This document shows positions 19,017-26,534 of a stretch of 64,000 bases of DNA, in pieces. The stretch's first letter is position 1. Each line of letters starts with the position of its first letter. The stretch lies in NCBI RefSeq assembly GCF_001426505.1, contig NZ_LMEV01000017.1, positions 106,971 to 170,970 of the forward strand, written 5' to 3'. The notes beneath the pieces were generated by a model. The model saw nothing but the letters and a program-made list of their open reading frames with translations. It had not been told where the DNA came from and did not search any database. The position numbers and the translations under genes were made by a program. The DNA comes from Variovorax sp. Root473 (GTDB lineage: Bacteria; Pseudomonadota; Gammaproteobacteria; Burkholderiales; Burkholderiaceae_C).

Positions 19017-19439
19017 ATGCTGGTCCGTCTTCTCTACGCCAGCCGCGCCGTCGACACCAGCCCCGCGGCCATCGAGGCAATCCTCGCGAAATCGCGCACG
19101 CACAACCCGGCGTGCGGCATCACCGGCATCCTCTGCTACGGTGCCGGCACCTTTCTGCAGGCGATCGAAGGTGGACGCGATGCCATCAGCGATCTCTACG
19201 GCCACATCCAGCGCGATGCGCGCCACAAGGACGTGGTGCTGCTGCATTACGAAGAAATCTCCGAGCGCCGTTTCGGCGGCTGGACGATGGGCCAGGTCAA
19301 CCTCTCGAAGCTCAACGCCTCGACCTTGCTCAAGTACTCCGAGAAGCCCGAGCTCGACCCGTACAAGGTCTCGGGCAAGGTCTCGCTCGCGCTGCTCGAA
19401 GAACTGATGGCCACCGCGGCCATCGTCGGCCGCCCCTGA
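19017..19439 (+). CDS. BLUF-domain blue-light photoreceptor
   Basis: A 140-residue protein that is essentially one BLUF domain, which binds FAD and senses blue light. The key residues are in place: Tyr7 (RLLYASRA), Asn in SRTHNPACGITGILCY, and Gln in FLQAIEG; the hydrogen-bond network Tyr-Gln-flavin is the basis of signalling. No effector domain is fused, so it must act through a partner. It follows folE with a two-base gap and is almost certainly co-transcribed with it. A copy of the GC-rich repeat follows its stop. Confidence 0.9.
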   Translation: MLVRLLYASRAVDTSPAAIEAILAKSRTHNPACGITGILCYGAGTFLQAIEGGRDAISDLYGHIQRDARHKDVVLLHYEEISERRFGGWTMGQVNLSKLNASTLLKYSEKPELDPYKVSGKVSLALLEELMATAAIVGRP

Positions 19440-19440
19440 G

Positions 19441-19522
19441 AGCGTGGCCCCCACGCTCGGCACTTCGTGTCCTCGCTGCCCCCCGAGGGGGCCGCTCGCG
19501 CCTTGGGGCGGCCCGGCGGCGC
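19441..19522 (-). repeat. GC-rich dispersed intergenic repeat, copy 2 (inverted)
   Basis: Reverse complement of the element at 9685-9778: core 19499-19521 is identical over 23 bp and CCCCTCGGGGGG is also shared. It fills the gap between the BLUF gene and the EamA transporter, where it may form a hairpin and act as a transcription or mRNA-end signal. Confidence 0.75.
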
Positions 19523-19542
19523 TCGGGTTCGACTGACTCGAG

Positions 19543-20424
19543 GTGCCGCTTTCCGCCTTTGCATTGATCCTGCTGGCCGGGGTCATCCACGCCAGCTGGA
19601 ACATCGCCGCAAAGAAGGCGAACGGCGATTCGCGCTTCGCGTTCCAGAGCGGCGTGTTCATGGCTGTGGTGTGGGCGCCCGTGGGCATCACGCTCGGTTG
19701 GAGCGTCGTGCCGACCTGGGGCACGAAGGAGTGGGCTTTCATCGTGCTGAGCGGTGTGCTGCACGTCTTCTATTACGTCGTGCTGCTGCGCGGCTACCGC
19801 AAGTCGGACCTCACCGTGGTCTACCCGCTGGCGCGCGGCTCGGGGCCGCTGCTGTCGTCGCTGGTCGCGATCCTGTTCCTCGGCGAGAAGATCAGCCTCG
19901 TCGGCGTGGCCGGCATCTTCGGCGTGGTGCTCGGCGTGTTCCTGGTGGCCGGCGGTCCGCGGCTCTTTCACAAGAAGCACGACCCGGTGCAGCGCGAGCG
20001 CGTGCACAAGGGCCTGCGCTACGGCGTGCTGACCGGCGCCTTCATCGCGGCTTACACGATTACCGACAGCTACGCCGTCAAGTTTCTTGCGATGTCGCCG
20101 ATCCTGCTCGACTACATGAGCAACTTTGTGCGTCTCGTGCTGCTGCTGCCCGCCGCGCTGCAAGACCGCGCGACCACCGCGCGCATGTGGCGCGAGCAAT
20201 GGAAGTACGCGCTGCTGGTGGCGGCGATCAGCCCCGTCTCGTACGTGCTCGTGCTCTACGCCGTGCAGCAGGCGCCCATCTCGCACGTCGCGCCGGCGCG
20301 CGAGGTGTCGATGCTGTTCGCGGCGCTGATCGGCGGGCACCTGCTGCGCGAGGGCGACCGCATGCTGCGGCTGCTGGGTGCGCTGTTCATCGCGGCCGGC
20401 GTGATCGCGCTTGCGCTGGGTTGA
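19543..20424 (+). CDS. EamA-family (DMT) transporter
   Basis: A 293-residue membrane protein with about ten hydrophobic helices in two EamA repeats, beginning ALILLAGVIHASWNIAAKKA and ending LLGALFIAAGVIALALG. The conserved PLARGSGPLLSSLVAILFLGEKIS motif (split here: YPLARGSGPLLSSL and FLGEKIS) and APAREVSMLFAALIGGHLL in the second repeat are typical. Such proteins export amino acids, nucleobases or other metabolites; the substrate is not predictable. The start is GTG 19543 just after the GC-rich repeat. It probably heads a two-gene unit with the DUF429 gene 13 bp downstream. Confidence 0.85.
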   Translation: MPLSAFALILLAGVIHASWNIAAKKANGDSRFAFQSGVFMAVVWAPVGITLGWSVVPTWGTKEWAFIVLSGVLHVFYYVVLLRGYRKSDLTVVYPLARGSGPLLSSLVAILFLGEKISLVGVAGIFGVVLGVFLVAGGPRLFHKKHDPVQRERVHKGLRYGVLTGAFIAAYTITDSYAVKFLAMSPILLDYMSNFVRLVLLLPAALQDRATTARMWREQWKYALLVAAISPVSYVLVLYAVQQAPISHVAPAREVSMLFAALIGGHLLREGDRMLRLLGALFIAAGVIALALG

Positions 20425-20437
20425 CCGAAGGCAGGCG

Positions 20438-21262
20438 ATGCTCTTCGGCTGCGATTTCTCGAGCGCACCGACCGCCCGCAAACCCATCGTCGTGGCCGTT
20501 GGCGAGATGGCCGGCGCGAGCGTCGTTGCGCTGACTCGCCTGCATCGCTTCGCCACGCTCGACGCGTGGGGCGGGTGGCTCGACAGCTGCTCGCCCGCCT
20601 GGGTCGGCGGTTTCGACTTCCCCTTCGGCCTGCCGCGCGAATTGATCGAGCACCTGCAGTGGCCGGCCGCGTGGGACGCGTGGATCGCCCATTACGCCGC
20701 CCTGAGCCGCGCCGAGATCCGCGGCACCTTCGCCGCCTTCTGCGCGGCGCGTCCGGTCGGCGGCAAGTTCGCGCACCGCGCGACCGATGCGCCGGCCGGC
20801 TCGAGCCCGTCGATGAAGTGGGTGAACCCGCCGGTCGCCTACATGCTGCATGCCGGCGTGCCGCGGTTGCTGGCGGCGGGTGCGACGTTGCCAGGGCAGC
20901 ACGTCGGCACGCACAAGGAGCGCATCGCATTGGAAGCCTATCCCGGCCTGCTGGCGCGCGAACTCATCGGGCGGCGCAGCTACAAGAGCGACGACCTCGC
21001 GCGCCAATCGCCCGAGCGTGAGGTGGCACGCGCCGACCTGCTGGCCGCGCTCGAGCTCGGGCGCACGCGCCTCGACCTGCGGCTCGAACTCACCGCCGCA
21101 CAGCGCGACGGACTGCGGGCCGATCCCAAGGGCGACGAGCTCGATGCGGTGCTGTGCCTGCTGCAGGCCGCGTGGGCCCTTCAGCGTGCCGGCAGCGCCG
21201 GGCCGGGCTACGGATTGCCACGGGACATGGACCCGCTCGAGGGCTGGATCGTCAGCGCCTGA
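20438..21262 (+). CDS. DUF429 domain protein
   Basis: A 274-residue protein starting MLFGCDFSSAPTARKPIVVA, with an Asp in an RNase H-like beta strand, then VGGFDFPFGLPRELI and a C-terminal DPKGDELDAVLCLLQAAWAL. This is the DUF429 layout: predicted RNase H-fold with acidic residues, so a nuclease-like role is possible but not shown. ATG 20438 is used because the family motif starts at residue 3. It lies 13 bp after the EamA gene. No further context gives its role. Confidence 0.75.
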   Translation: MLFGCDFSSAPTARKPIVVAVGEMAGASVVALTRLHRFATLDAWGGWLDSCSPAWVGGFDFPFGLPRELIEHLQWPAAWDAWIAHYAALSRAEIRGTFAAFCAARPVGGKFAHRATDAPAGSSPSMKWVNPPVAYMLHAGVPRLLAAGATLPGQHVGTHKERIALEAYPGLLARELIGRRSYKSDDLARQSPEREVARADLLAALELGRTRLDLRLELTAAQRDGLRADPKGDELDAVLCLLQAAWALQRAGSAGPGYGLPRDMDPLEGWIVSA

Positions 21263-21400
21263 GCCGCCTGCCGTCGCTTGGTTGTCCTACAGCGCTTCGG
21301 GGCCGCGGCGACGGTCGTGGGTGGGCGGCGGGGACTAGATTGCCGGTAGTGGACCACCCGGTCCACGCACCCCTGATCGAAGATCGAAGGAGGATTAACC

Positions 21401-21895
21401 ATGACAAAACCCAACCATTCCCTCGCGCCCTTTGCCACCTCGCGCACCTGGCTTGCCGTGCTCGCAGCCGGCGCCGCGTTGACCCTGGTCGCCTGCGACA
21501 AGCCGGGCGACCAGACGGCGGGCGAGAAGCTCGACAGCGCCGTCGCCAAGACCGAACAGGCGGCCTCCGATGCCAAGGCCAAGTCCGAACAGGCCGCGGC
21601 CGACGCCAAGACCGGCATGGCTGGCGCCACGGCCGAGGTGAAGGAAGCCGCCAAGGATGCCTCCGCCGCCGTGAGTGCCACGGTCGACGACGCGGCCATC
21701 ACCGCCTCGGTCTCGGCTGGCCTGGCGAAGGACCCGGACCTGAGCGCGATCAAGATCGACGTCGACACCAAGGGCGGCGCCGTGAGCCTGAAGGGCCCGG
21801 CCCCGACAGCCGCCGCCAAGTCGCGCGCCGAGGAGATCGCCAAGGCCGTGCAAGGCGTGAAGTCGGTGGACAACCAGCTCGAAGTGAAGGGCTGA
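21401..21895 (+). CDS. BON-domain lipoprotein
   Basis: A 164-residue exported protein. The signal sequence ends in a lipobox, LVAC, making Cys32 the likely lipidated residue. Residues about 45-100 are an Ala/Lys/Asp-rich helical spacer with repeated A-D-A-K units. A single BON domain follows (about 100-164, DDAAITASVSAGLAKDPDLS to GVKSVDNQLEV), a fold that binds phospholipid or peptidoglycan-side partners in OsmY-like proteins. A strong ribosome site (AAGGAGG) stands about ten bases before ATG 21401, and a clear terminator follows the stop. Confidence 0.88.
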   Translation: MTKPNHSLAPFATSRTWLAVLAAGAALTLVACDKPGDQTAGEKLDSAVAKTEQAASDAKAKSEQAAADAKTGMAGATAEVKEAAKDASAAVSATVDDAAITASVSAGLAKDPDLSAIKIDVDTKGGAVSLKGPAPTAAAKSRAEEIAKAVQGVKSVDNQLEVKG

Positions 21896-21917
21896 TCGGC
21901 CCTTTCGCCAGAAACAG

Positions 21918-21943
21918 AAAAGCCCGGTTCGACCGGGCTTTTT
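21918..21943 (+). terminator. Rho-independent terminator
   Basis: AAAAGCCCGGT and ACCGGGCTTTT form an 11-bp perfect stem with loop TCG, followed by more T. It lies 22 bp after the BON lipoprotein stop. The A-run before and T-run after mean it could work in both directions, ending also the leftward YqjD/E-like operon whose last stop is at 21964. Confidence 0.9.
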
Positions 21944-21963
21944 CTTGGGTGCGCGCAGCAGGT

Positions 21964-22488
21964 TCAGGGCGGGTCTTGGCGCGATGGCCGCGCGGGCTTC
22001 TGCATCAGCGTGTTGACCAGGTCGGCCACGTCGGAGGTCTTGAGCACGGCTGCGATCACGGCCGTGGCCGAAAGCAACCGCCAGGGCCGCACGAGCACCA
22101 GCAGCGAACCGGTGGCCGCGGCGGCGGCCATGAGCTTGACAGGTTCCGTGCGCGCGTAATGTTCGAGCAGGGGACGGGCCAGCTGGCCAGCCGCGTGCGC
22201 GGGGTGGCGGCGCCACCAGCGCTGCACCACGCCGCGCGCCATGGCGCTCCAGACGTTGTGACGGCGCCCGGGCGCGGCCGATGACTCGCCGGTGCCGGTG
22301 TCGTGGTGGGCATATTCGAGATCGTCGTCGATGTCCCCGGCATTGCCGCCGTCGAAGGCGCGGCGGGGCGCCGGTGCCTCGGGTTCTTCGCCGTTCAATT
22401 GGCGTACGAGCGCACGGCGCGACAGGGCCAGCCGTTGTTGCGGGGTGAGCTGCGACAGGGCAGCGTGGCGCGGATCAGTGCTGCTCAT
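21964..22488 (-). CDS. Hypothetical protein, third gene of a YqjD/YqjE-like operon
   Basis: A 174-residue protein not assigned to a family. It starts MSSTDPRHAALSQLTPQQRLALSRRALVRQL (shown in parts: SQLTPQQRLALSRRALVRQL), followed by an acidic linker with DDDLEYAHHD, then a basic stretch (VVQRWWRRHPAHAAGQLARPLLEHYAR) and a C-terminal hydrophobic pair (KLMAAAAATGSLLVLVRPW and LSATAVIAAVLKTSD). It takes the position of yqjK in the E. coli yqjCDEK cluster, but I see no clear homology. Its start overlaps the end of the holin-family gene by 14 bases, so coupling is likely. Probably inner-membrane associated. Confidence 0.7.
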   Translation of the reverse strand: MSSTDPRHAALSQLTPQQRLALSRRALVRQLNGEEPEAPAPRRAFDGGNAGDIDDDLEYAHHDTGTGESSAAPGRRHNVWSAMARGVVQRWWRRHPAHAAGQLARPLLEHYARTEPVKLMAAAAATGSLLVLVRPWRLLSATAVIAAVLKTSDVADLVNTLMQKPARPSRQDPP

Positions 22489-22858
22489 GGCGGGCTCCGG
22501 CGGCATGCAATGCGTCGACGTCGGCGGCCAGTTGGGCACGCAGATCGTCGAAGCCATAGTTGGGACTGGGTCGGGCGGCGATCCAGGCGCAGATCGCCGC
22601 AATCACCACGGCGACCGCAGGCACGGCGACCAGCACCCAGTGGAAACTCCCATGGAGGACGCCGAGCAGCACGGCGACGCCGATGAGCCCGAGCGCGAGC
22701 ACGGCCGTGGCCACCGCCAGCACGCCCGCAATGAGGCGCGCAATCAGGCCGCGCCCGGCCTCGGCACTCTCCTGCCGGACCAGGGCGACGTAGTTCGCGA
22801 GGTGATCGGCAATCAGCCCCGGGTGCCCGAGCACCGTCGAAAAGATCGGATGAAGCAT
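22475..22858 (-). CDS. Phage holin family (YqjE-like) membrane protein
   Basis: A 127-residue protein with an amphipathic N-terminus (HLANYVALVRQESAEAG), two transmembrane helices (about 42-64 and 72-92) and a polar end (FDDLRAQLAADVDALH). This is the pattern of the Phage_holin_3_6 / YqjE family, which despite its name is mainly a chromosomal stress-related membrane protein. Sits between the DUF883 gene (58 bp upstream) and the overlapping hypothetical gene. Function unproven. Confidence 0.82.
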   Translation of the reverse strand: MLHPIFSTVLGHPGLIADHLANYVALVRQESAEAGRGLIARLIAGVLAVATAVLALGLIGVAVLLGVLHGSFHWVLVAVPAVAVVIAAICAWIAARPSPNYGFDDLRAQLAADVDALHAAGARHEQH

Positions 22859-22917
22859 GTGCGAGGGTGTCGGGCGGGGTCGTTCGGTCAGTCGGACATC
22901 AATAAAGAGGCAATGGC

Positions 22918-23292
22918 TCAGTAGTCGTCGCGGCTGCGGCGGCTGGCCAGCACGATCAGCGCCGTGATGGCAGCACCGGCCGCGGCGGCCAACAGCACCG
23001 AGCGCACGGGCTGGTCGGAGATGTAGCGGCCCGTCACGTCGGCGGCCTGTTCGATGCGGCGCTGTGCGCGGGCGCTGGTGGTCGAGGCGGCGTCGAGGCC
23101 GCGCTGCACGGCCTGCTGCACGCGTGCAGCCAACTGCTCGACGGCCGGCTCGGCGTCGCGGCGCAGCTCGCGGACCTTCTCGCCCGCCGCATTCACCGCG
23201 TTCTGAGCGTAGGCGCGGGTGGTTTCGGCCGCTTCCTGGGCGGTCTGGCGCGCGTCGTCAGCGAGTTGCGAAGGGGTCTTGGTCGTGTTCAT
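22918..23292 (-). CDS. DUF883 (ElaB/YqjD-like) membrane-anchored protein
   Basis: A 124-residue protein: a long Ala/Glu/Gln-rich amphipathic coiled segment (about 5-85, with TAQEAAETTRAYAQNAVNAA), then RYISDQPVRSVLLAAAAGAA and a single C-terminal transmembrane helix ending ASRRSRDDY. E. coli YqjD and ElaB have this shape, bind stationary-phase ribosomes through the N-terminal part and are anchored in the inner membrane. First gene of a leftward operon with the YqjE-like gene, so the operon is a counterpart of yqjDE. Confidence 0.87.
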   Translation of the reverse strand: MNTTKTPSQLADDARQTAQEAAETTRAYAQNAVNAAGEKVRELRRDAEPAVEQLAARVQQAVQRGLDAASTTSARAQRRIEQAADVTGRYISDQPVRSVLLAAAAGAAITALIVLASRRSRDDY

Positions 23293-23346
23293 GGGAGAGT
23301 CCTTTCCGGGAAGATGAAATGCGGGAGCCTATGGATCGTAACTACG

Positions 23347-23511
23347 CTACTTGCGTCGTAGCAAGCCGGCCAGGAAGCTGGCGATGGCGAGCACGGCAAA
23401 GATAATGAAAAGGACCTTGGCGATCCCCACCGCGCTGGCGGCGATGCCACCGAAGCCGAACACGGCAGCGATGAGTGCGATGACCAGAAATACCACGGCG
23501 TAGTGCAGCAT
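23347..23511 (-). CDS. DUF1328 (YtjA-like) small membrane protein
   Basis: A 54-residue protein with two hydrophobic helices, beginning [20 protein letters not shown] and ending in LLRRK. It matches DUF1328/YtjA in length and sequence. The start at 23511 is supported by AAGGAG seven bases upstream. Role unknown; often found near stress and envelope genes, as here. It lies 55 bp before the DUF883 gene in the same direction. Confidence 0.85.
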   Translation of the reverse strand: MLHYAVVFLVIALIAAVFGFGGIAASAVGIAKVLFIIFAVLAIASFLAGLLRRK

Positions 23512-23619
23512 GCGGAACTCCTTCGAGGCTTCCCTCTTTGTGGTTTGAAACCATGCATCCGGGTGCCTCGCTGAAGACGTGGCCCGCGGTGCTGGATGAC
23601 ACAGCATCCACCTTAAGGG

Positions 23620-23638
23620 CAGGGCCGTATCGGCCCTG
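23620..23638. other. Intergenic hairpin
   Basis: CAGGGCCG / CGGCCCTG with loop TAT, a perfect 8-bp stem between the histidine kinase stop (23718) and the DUF1328 gene. No T-run follows on either strand, so it is not a classical terminator; it may stabilise an mRNA end. Confidence 0.5.
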
Positions 23639-23717
23639 TCAGCGACCGGGGCGGGGGGGCGTAGGAGGCGACCGAGTCGCCGCAGGCCCGGGGCGTGAAG
23701 AAATGCCAGCGCCGGCG

Positions 23718-25112
23718 TCAGGCACCGCGCGGCGCAGGCGTGTCGGGGCTTGCCGGCGTGCCGGCCTGCGCAGCCGGCTTCACCACCGGCAACATCGCGG
23801 TGAGCCGCGTGCCGTGGCCGGGCGCCGAGGTGATGGTGAGCTTGCCGCGCGCCGCCTCGACCCGGTGGCGCATGCCCGCCAGGCCGTGTGTCGACGGGCG
23901 CATGCGCTGCGCATCGAAGCCCTTGCCGTTGTCGGTCACTTCCACGATCACGTGGTTGGCGTAGTTCTTCAGCACGATGGTGGCTTCGGTGGCCTCGGCG
24001 TACTTGCCGATGTTGGTCAGGCTCTCCTGCACCATGCGGTAGATCGTGAGCTGGCGCGATTCGTCCATGCTCACGGGTTCCAGCGCCATCTCGATTTCCA
24101 GCCCCGAGCGGTCGCCGAACTCGCGCCCCAGGATTTCCAGCGAGGCGACCAGTCCGAGGTTCGAGAGCGATGAAGGCCGCAGGTCCTCGATGATGCGGCG
24201 CTTCAGCGCGATGCCGCTGTTGAGCAGTTCGGTCAGATGCTGCAGCCGCTGGATCGCGTCGGGCGAGTCGGCCAGGCGCGACTTCAGCCGCGCCACATCG
24301 AGCTTGGCGGCCGTGAGCAACGAGCCCAGCTCGTCGTGCAGTTCGCGCGCGAGGTAGCCGCGCTCGGTTTCGCGCACGTCCTGCAGGTGGGTGGCCAGCT
24401 CGCCCAGCGAGGCGGTGCGCTCGCGCACTTCGTCCTCGAGCGCGTTGCGTTCGCGTTGCAGCGCCTCCTGCTGGCGCTCGCCCACGGAGCGCAGCGCGTG
24501 CGTCTGGCGCAGGTACAGGAAGAAGGCAATCAGCGCAGCCAGCGCCACGATGCCGGTGCCGATGCGCGCCAGCTGCAGCGACTTCATGACCTGCTGCTGG
24601 CTGGCGTGCAGCGTCTGGTTGCTGGCCTTCACCAGTTCGCCAGCGGTGGCGCGGATCGCCTCCATCTCCTCGCGCCCCACGTCGGTGGTCATGACGAACT
24701 TCCAGGCGTCCTCGTTGCCCTCGTGGCGCAGCCGCACGCTCATGTCCATCTCCGCGATCTTGCGCAGCACGTGCTTGGAAAGTTCGGACAGCTGGGGCCG
24801 CTCGGCCGGGCGCTCGGCATACAGCTGTCGCAGGGTGGCCAGGTTGCCGTCCACCTGCTTGACCGCGACGTCGTAGGGCTGGCGATAGGCGGCTTCGCCC
24901 GTGAGCAGAAACCCGCGCTGGCCGGTTTCGGCGTCCAGCATGTTCTGCAGGACCTGGTTGAGCGCGCCCCGGATCTGCTGGGCCTCGTTGATGTCCTCCA
25001 GGGCCCGGCTCGATTGCCTGTACCCCGCCTCGTTGATGCCCACGAGGGCCACCGCGGCCAGCGCCGCGAGCAGCAGGCTCACCACCATTTTTTGAGGAGC
25101 TAACCAGTGCAT
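23718..25112 (-). CDS. CHASE3 sensor histidine kinase (NarX/DesK-type)
   Basis: A 464-residue inner-membrane kinase. Transmembrane helices at about 9-26 and 184-202 enclose a CHASE3-like sensor ([21 protein letters not shown]). A coiled segment leads to the HisKA_3 dimerisation box, [20 protein letters not shown], with phospho-acceptor His259, and an HATPase_c domain (N-box [15 protein letters not shown]1 [10 protein letters not shown]2 GLAGMRHRV). It ends with a Pro/Ala tail. ATG 25112 follows AAGGG. The gene diverges from a LuxR-type response regulator, its most likely partner. The signal is unknown. Confidence 0.9.
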   Translation of the reverse strand: MHWLAPQKMVVSLLLAALAAVALVGINEAGYRQSSRALEDINEAQQIRGALNQVLQNMLDAETGQRGFLLTGEAAYRQPYDVAVKQVDGNLATLRQLYAERPAERPQLSELSKHVLRKIAEMDMSVRLRHEGNEDAWKFVMTTDVGREEMEAIRATAGELVKASNQTLHASQQQVMKSLQLARIGTGIVALAALIAFFLYLRQTHALRSVGERQQEALQRERNALEDEVRERTASLGELATHLQDVRETERGYLARELHDELGSLLTAAKLDVARLKSRLADSPDAIQRLQHLTELLNSGIALKRRIIEDLRPSSLSNLGLVASLEILGREFGDRSGLEIEMALEPVSMDESRQLTIYRMVQESLTNIGKYAEATEATIVLKNYANHVIVEVTDNGKGFDAQRMRPSTHGLAGMRHRVEAARGKLTITSAPGHGTRLTAMLPVVKPAAQAGTPASPDTPAPRGA

Positions 25113-25152
25113 GTCACCCTTGGGGTCGCATTCAATGCAACTTCGTGAATAA

Positions 25153-25179
25153 TTGACAACAATCAGGGACCGGTATGCT
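25153..25179 (+). promoter_or_regulatory. Candidate promoter of the response regulator
   Basis: A perfect TTGACA (25153-25158) and TATGCT (25174-25179) lie in the 106-bp divergent region. The 15-bp spacer is shorter than the optimum, so the promoter may need an activator. Inference. Confidence 0.35.
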
Positions 25180-25218
25180 GCGGCTTCCACAGCAGCAGTA
25201 CAACGACGAAAGTAACAG

Positions 25219-25851
25219 ATGATCAAAATTGGAATTGTGGACGACCACGCCATCGTGCGATCGGGCCTCCGGCAGTTCTTCTCCGAGCACGTGGACCTGC
25301 GCGTGGCGGGCGAAGCAGCCAGTGGGCGTGAAGCCATCGAACTGGTGCGCACGACCGAGCTCGACGTGCTGGTGATGGATCTGTCCATGCCGGGGCAAAG
25401 CGGTATCGACGCGCTCGCCATGATCCGCGCCAAGGCGCCGGATGTGGGCATCCTGATCCTCAGTGGCTATCCCGAGGAGCACTACGCGATGAACCTGATC
25501 CGCCAGGGCGCGAGCGGCTACCTCAACAAGGAATGCGATCCGATCGAGATCGTGAACGCCATCCGCACCATTTCGCTGGGCCGGCGCTACATCACGCCGG
25601 CCGTGGCCGAACTGCTGGCCCGCCAGCTTGACCGCAAGGACGATGCCGCACCCCACGAACAGCTCTCGGAGCGCGAGTTCCAGGTGTTCCTGAAGCTGGC
25701 CAAGGGCGAGACCGCCGGCGACATCGCCAAGACCCTGTCGCTGTCGGTGAAGACGGTGAGCACCTACCGTACGCGCCTGATGGAGAAGATGAACTTGTCG
25801 TCCAACAGCGACCTGACCTACTACGCGCTGAAGAACAAGCTCATCGATTGA
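25219..25851 (+). CDS. LuxR/NarL-family response regulator
   Basis: A 210-residue two-component regulator. The receiver domain has Asp8-Asp9, phosphorylation site Asp54 (LVMDLSMPG), Ser82 and Lys104 (GYLNKE). The C-terminal LuxR helix-turn-helix (about 145-205) includes LSEREFQVFLKLAKGETAGD and LSVKTVSTYRTRLMEKM. Its arrangement head-to-head with the CHASE3 kinase strongly suggests a cognate pair. A shared 106-bp intergenic region could hold its autoregulatory site. It converges with a lone receiver gene, seven bases between stops. Confidence 0.92.
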   Translation: MIKIGIVDDHAIVRSGLRQFFSEHVDLRVAGEAASGREAIELVRTTELDVLVMDLSMPGQSGIDALAMIRAKAPDVGILILSGYPEEHYAMNLIRQGASGYLNKECDPIEIVNAIRTISLGRRYITPAVAELLARQLDRKDDAAPHEQLSEREFQVFLKLAKGETAGDIAKTLSLSVKTVSTYRTRLMEKMNLSSNSDLTYYALKNKLID

Positions 25852-25858
25852 GCACGGG

Positions 25859-26263
25859 CTAGGCATTGCCAGGCGTGGGCCGCAGCGTCGCGGCCTGGCG
25901 GATGCAGAAATCGACCAACGCGTCGATTTCGTTCGACTTGTCGAACACCGCGTCGACCCCGAACTCCGCGCAGCGGCGCCGGATGTCGGGCGTCGCATAG
26001 TTGCTGAGCACCACCACCGTCTGGCCGGGTTTGCGCGACTGGCAGGCCTGAAGAATGCCCAGGCCACTTCCTTGCTTGAGAAACAGATCGACGATGGCCA
26101 GGTGCCACGCATCCGCGTGGTCGCGCAGCCAGTCGCGCGCGTGCTGCTCGTTGTCGGCAAAGCCGACCACGGTCGTGCAGGTGAGCTCTTCCAGAGTGCC
26201 GATGAGGTTTTCACGGATCGTGGGGTTGTCTTCGACAACGTAGGTCTGCAATCTGGAATCCAT
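25859..26263 (-). CDS. Single-domain response regulator (receiver only)
   Basis: A 134-residue receiver with no output domain. Conserved positions are Glu11-Asp12 (VVEDNPTIRE), phospho-acceptor Asp59 (HLAIVDLFLKQGSG), Ser87 (VVVLSNYA) and Lys109 (DAVFDKSNE). It may be a CheY-like adaptor or a phosphate sink for the neighbouring histidine kinase. Its stop nearly meets that of the LuxR regulator. The 271 bp upstream, before the AsmA gene, holds no gene or signal that I can support. Confidence 0.87.
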   Translation of the reverse strand: MDSRLQTYVVEDNPTIRENLIGTLEELTCTTVVGFADNEQHARDWLRDHADAWHLAIVDLFLKQGSGLGILQACQSRKPGQTVVVLSNYATPDIRRRCAEFGVDAVFDKSNEIDALVDFCIRQAATLRPTPGNA

Positions 26264-26534
26264 GCCGAACCGCGCTTCCTCTGAGGTGGGCAGGTGCTTG
26301 TGTGTCCAAGCATCCCGCGAAGGAGAAGGCCTGCCCATGGACATTGAGGCTTTCCCGCCGTGGATCATGCAGGGTTCAAGAGCCGCGCGTTGTAGGCGGG
26401 TTCCGACGCCTGTGCAGGTCGCTGACTCCCCGCTTCTTCGCACCGTGCTTCGCGCTGTCTCGTAGGCCATGCCGCACGGGGGCTGCGGCGTGCCGCCGAC
26501 CCGGGCCAGCGGCGTATCCGGGTAAGAATCGCCC

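Noticed and set aside
22475-22858. Holin-family gene as evidence of a prophage
   Set aside because: The family is mostly chromosomal YqjE-like; no other phage gene, integrase or attachment site is near.
23620-23638. Hairpin after the histidine kinase as a rho-independent terminator
   Set aside because: The stem is perfect but no T-run follows on either strand, so it is listed only as a hairpin.
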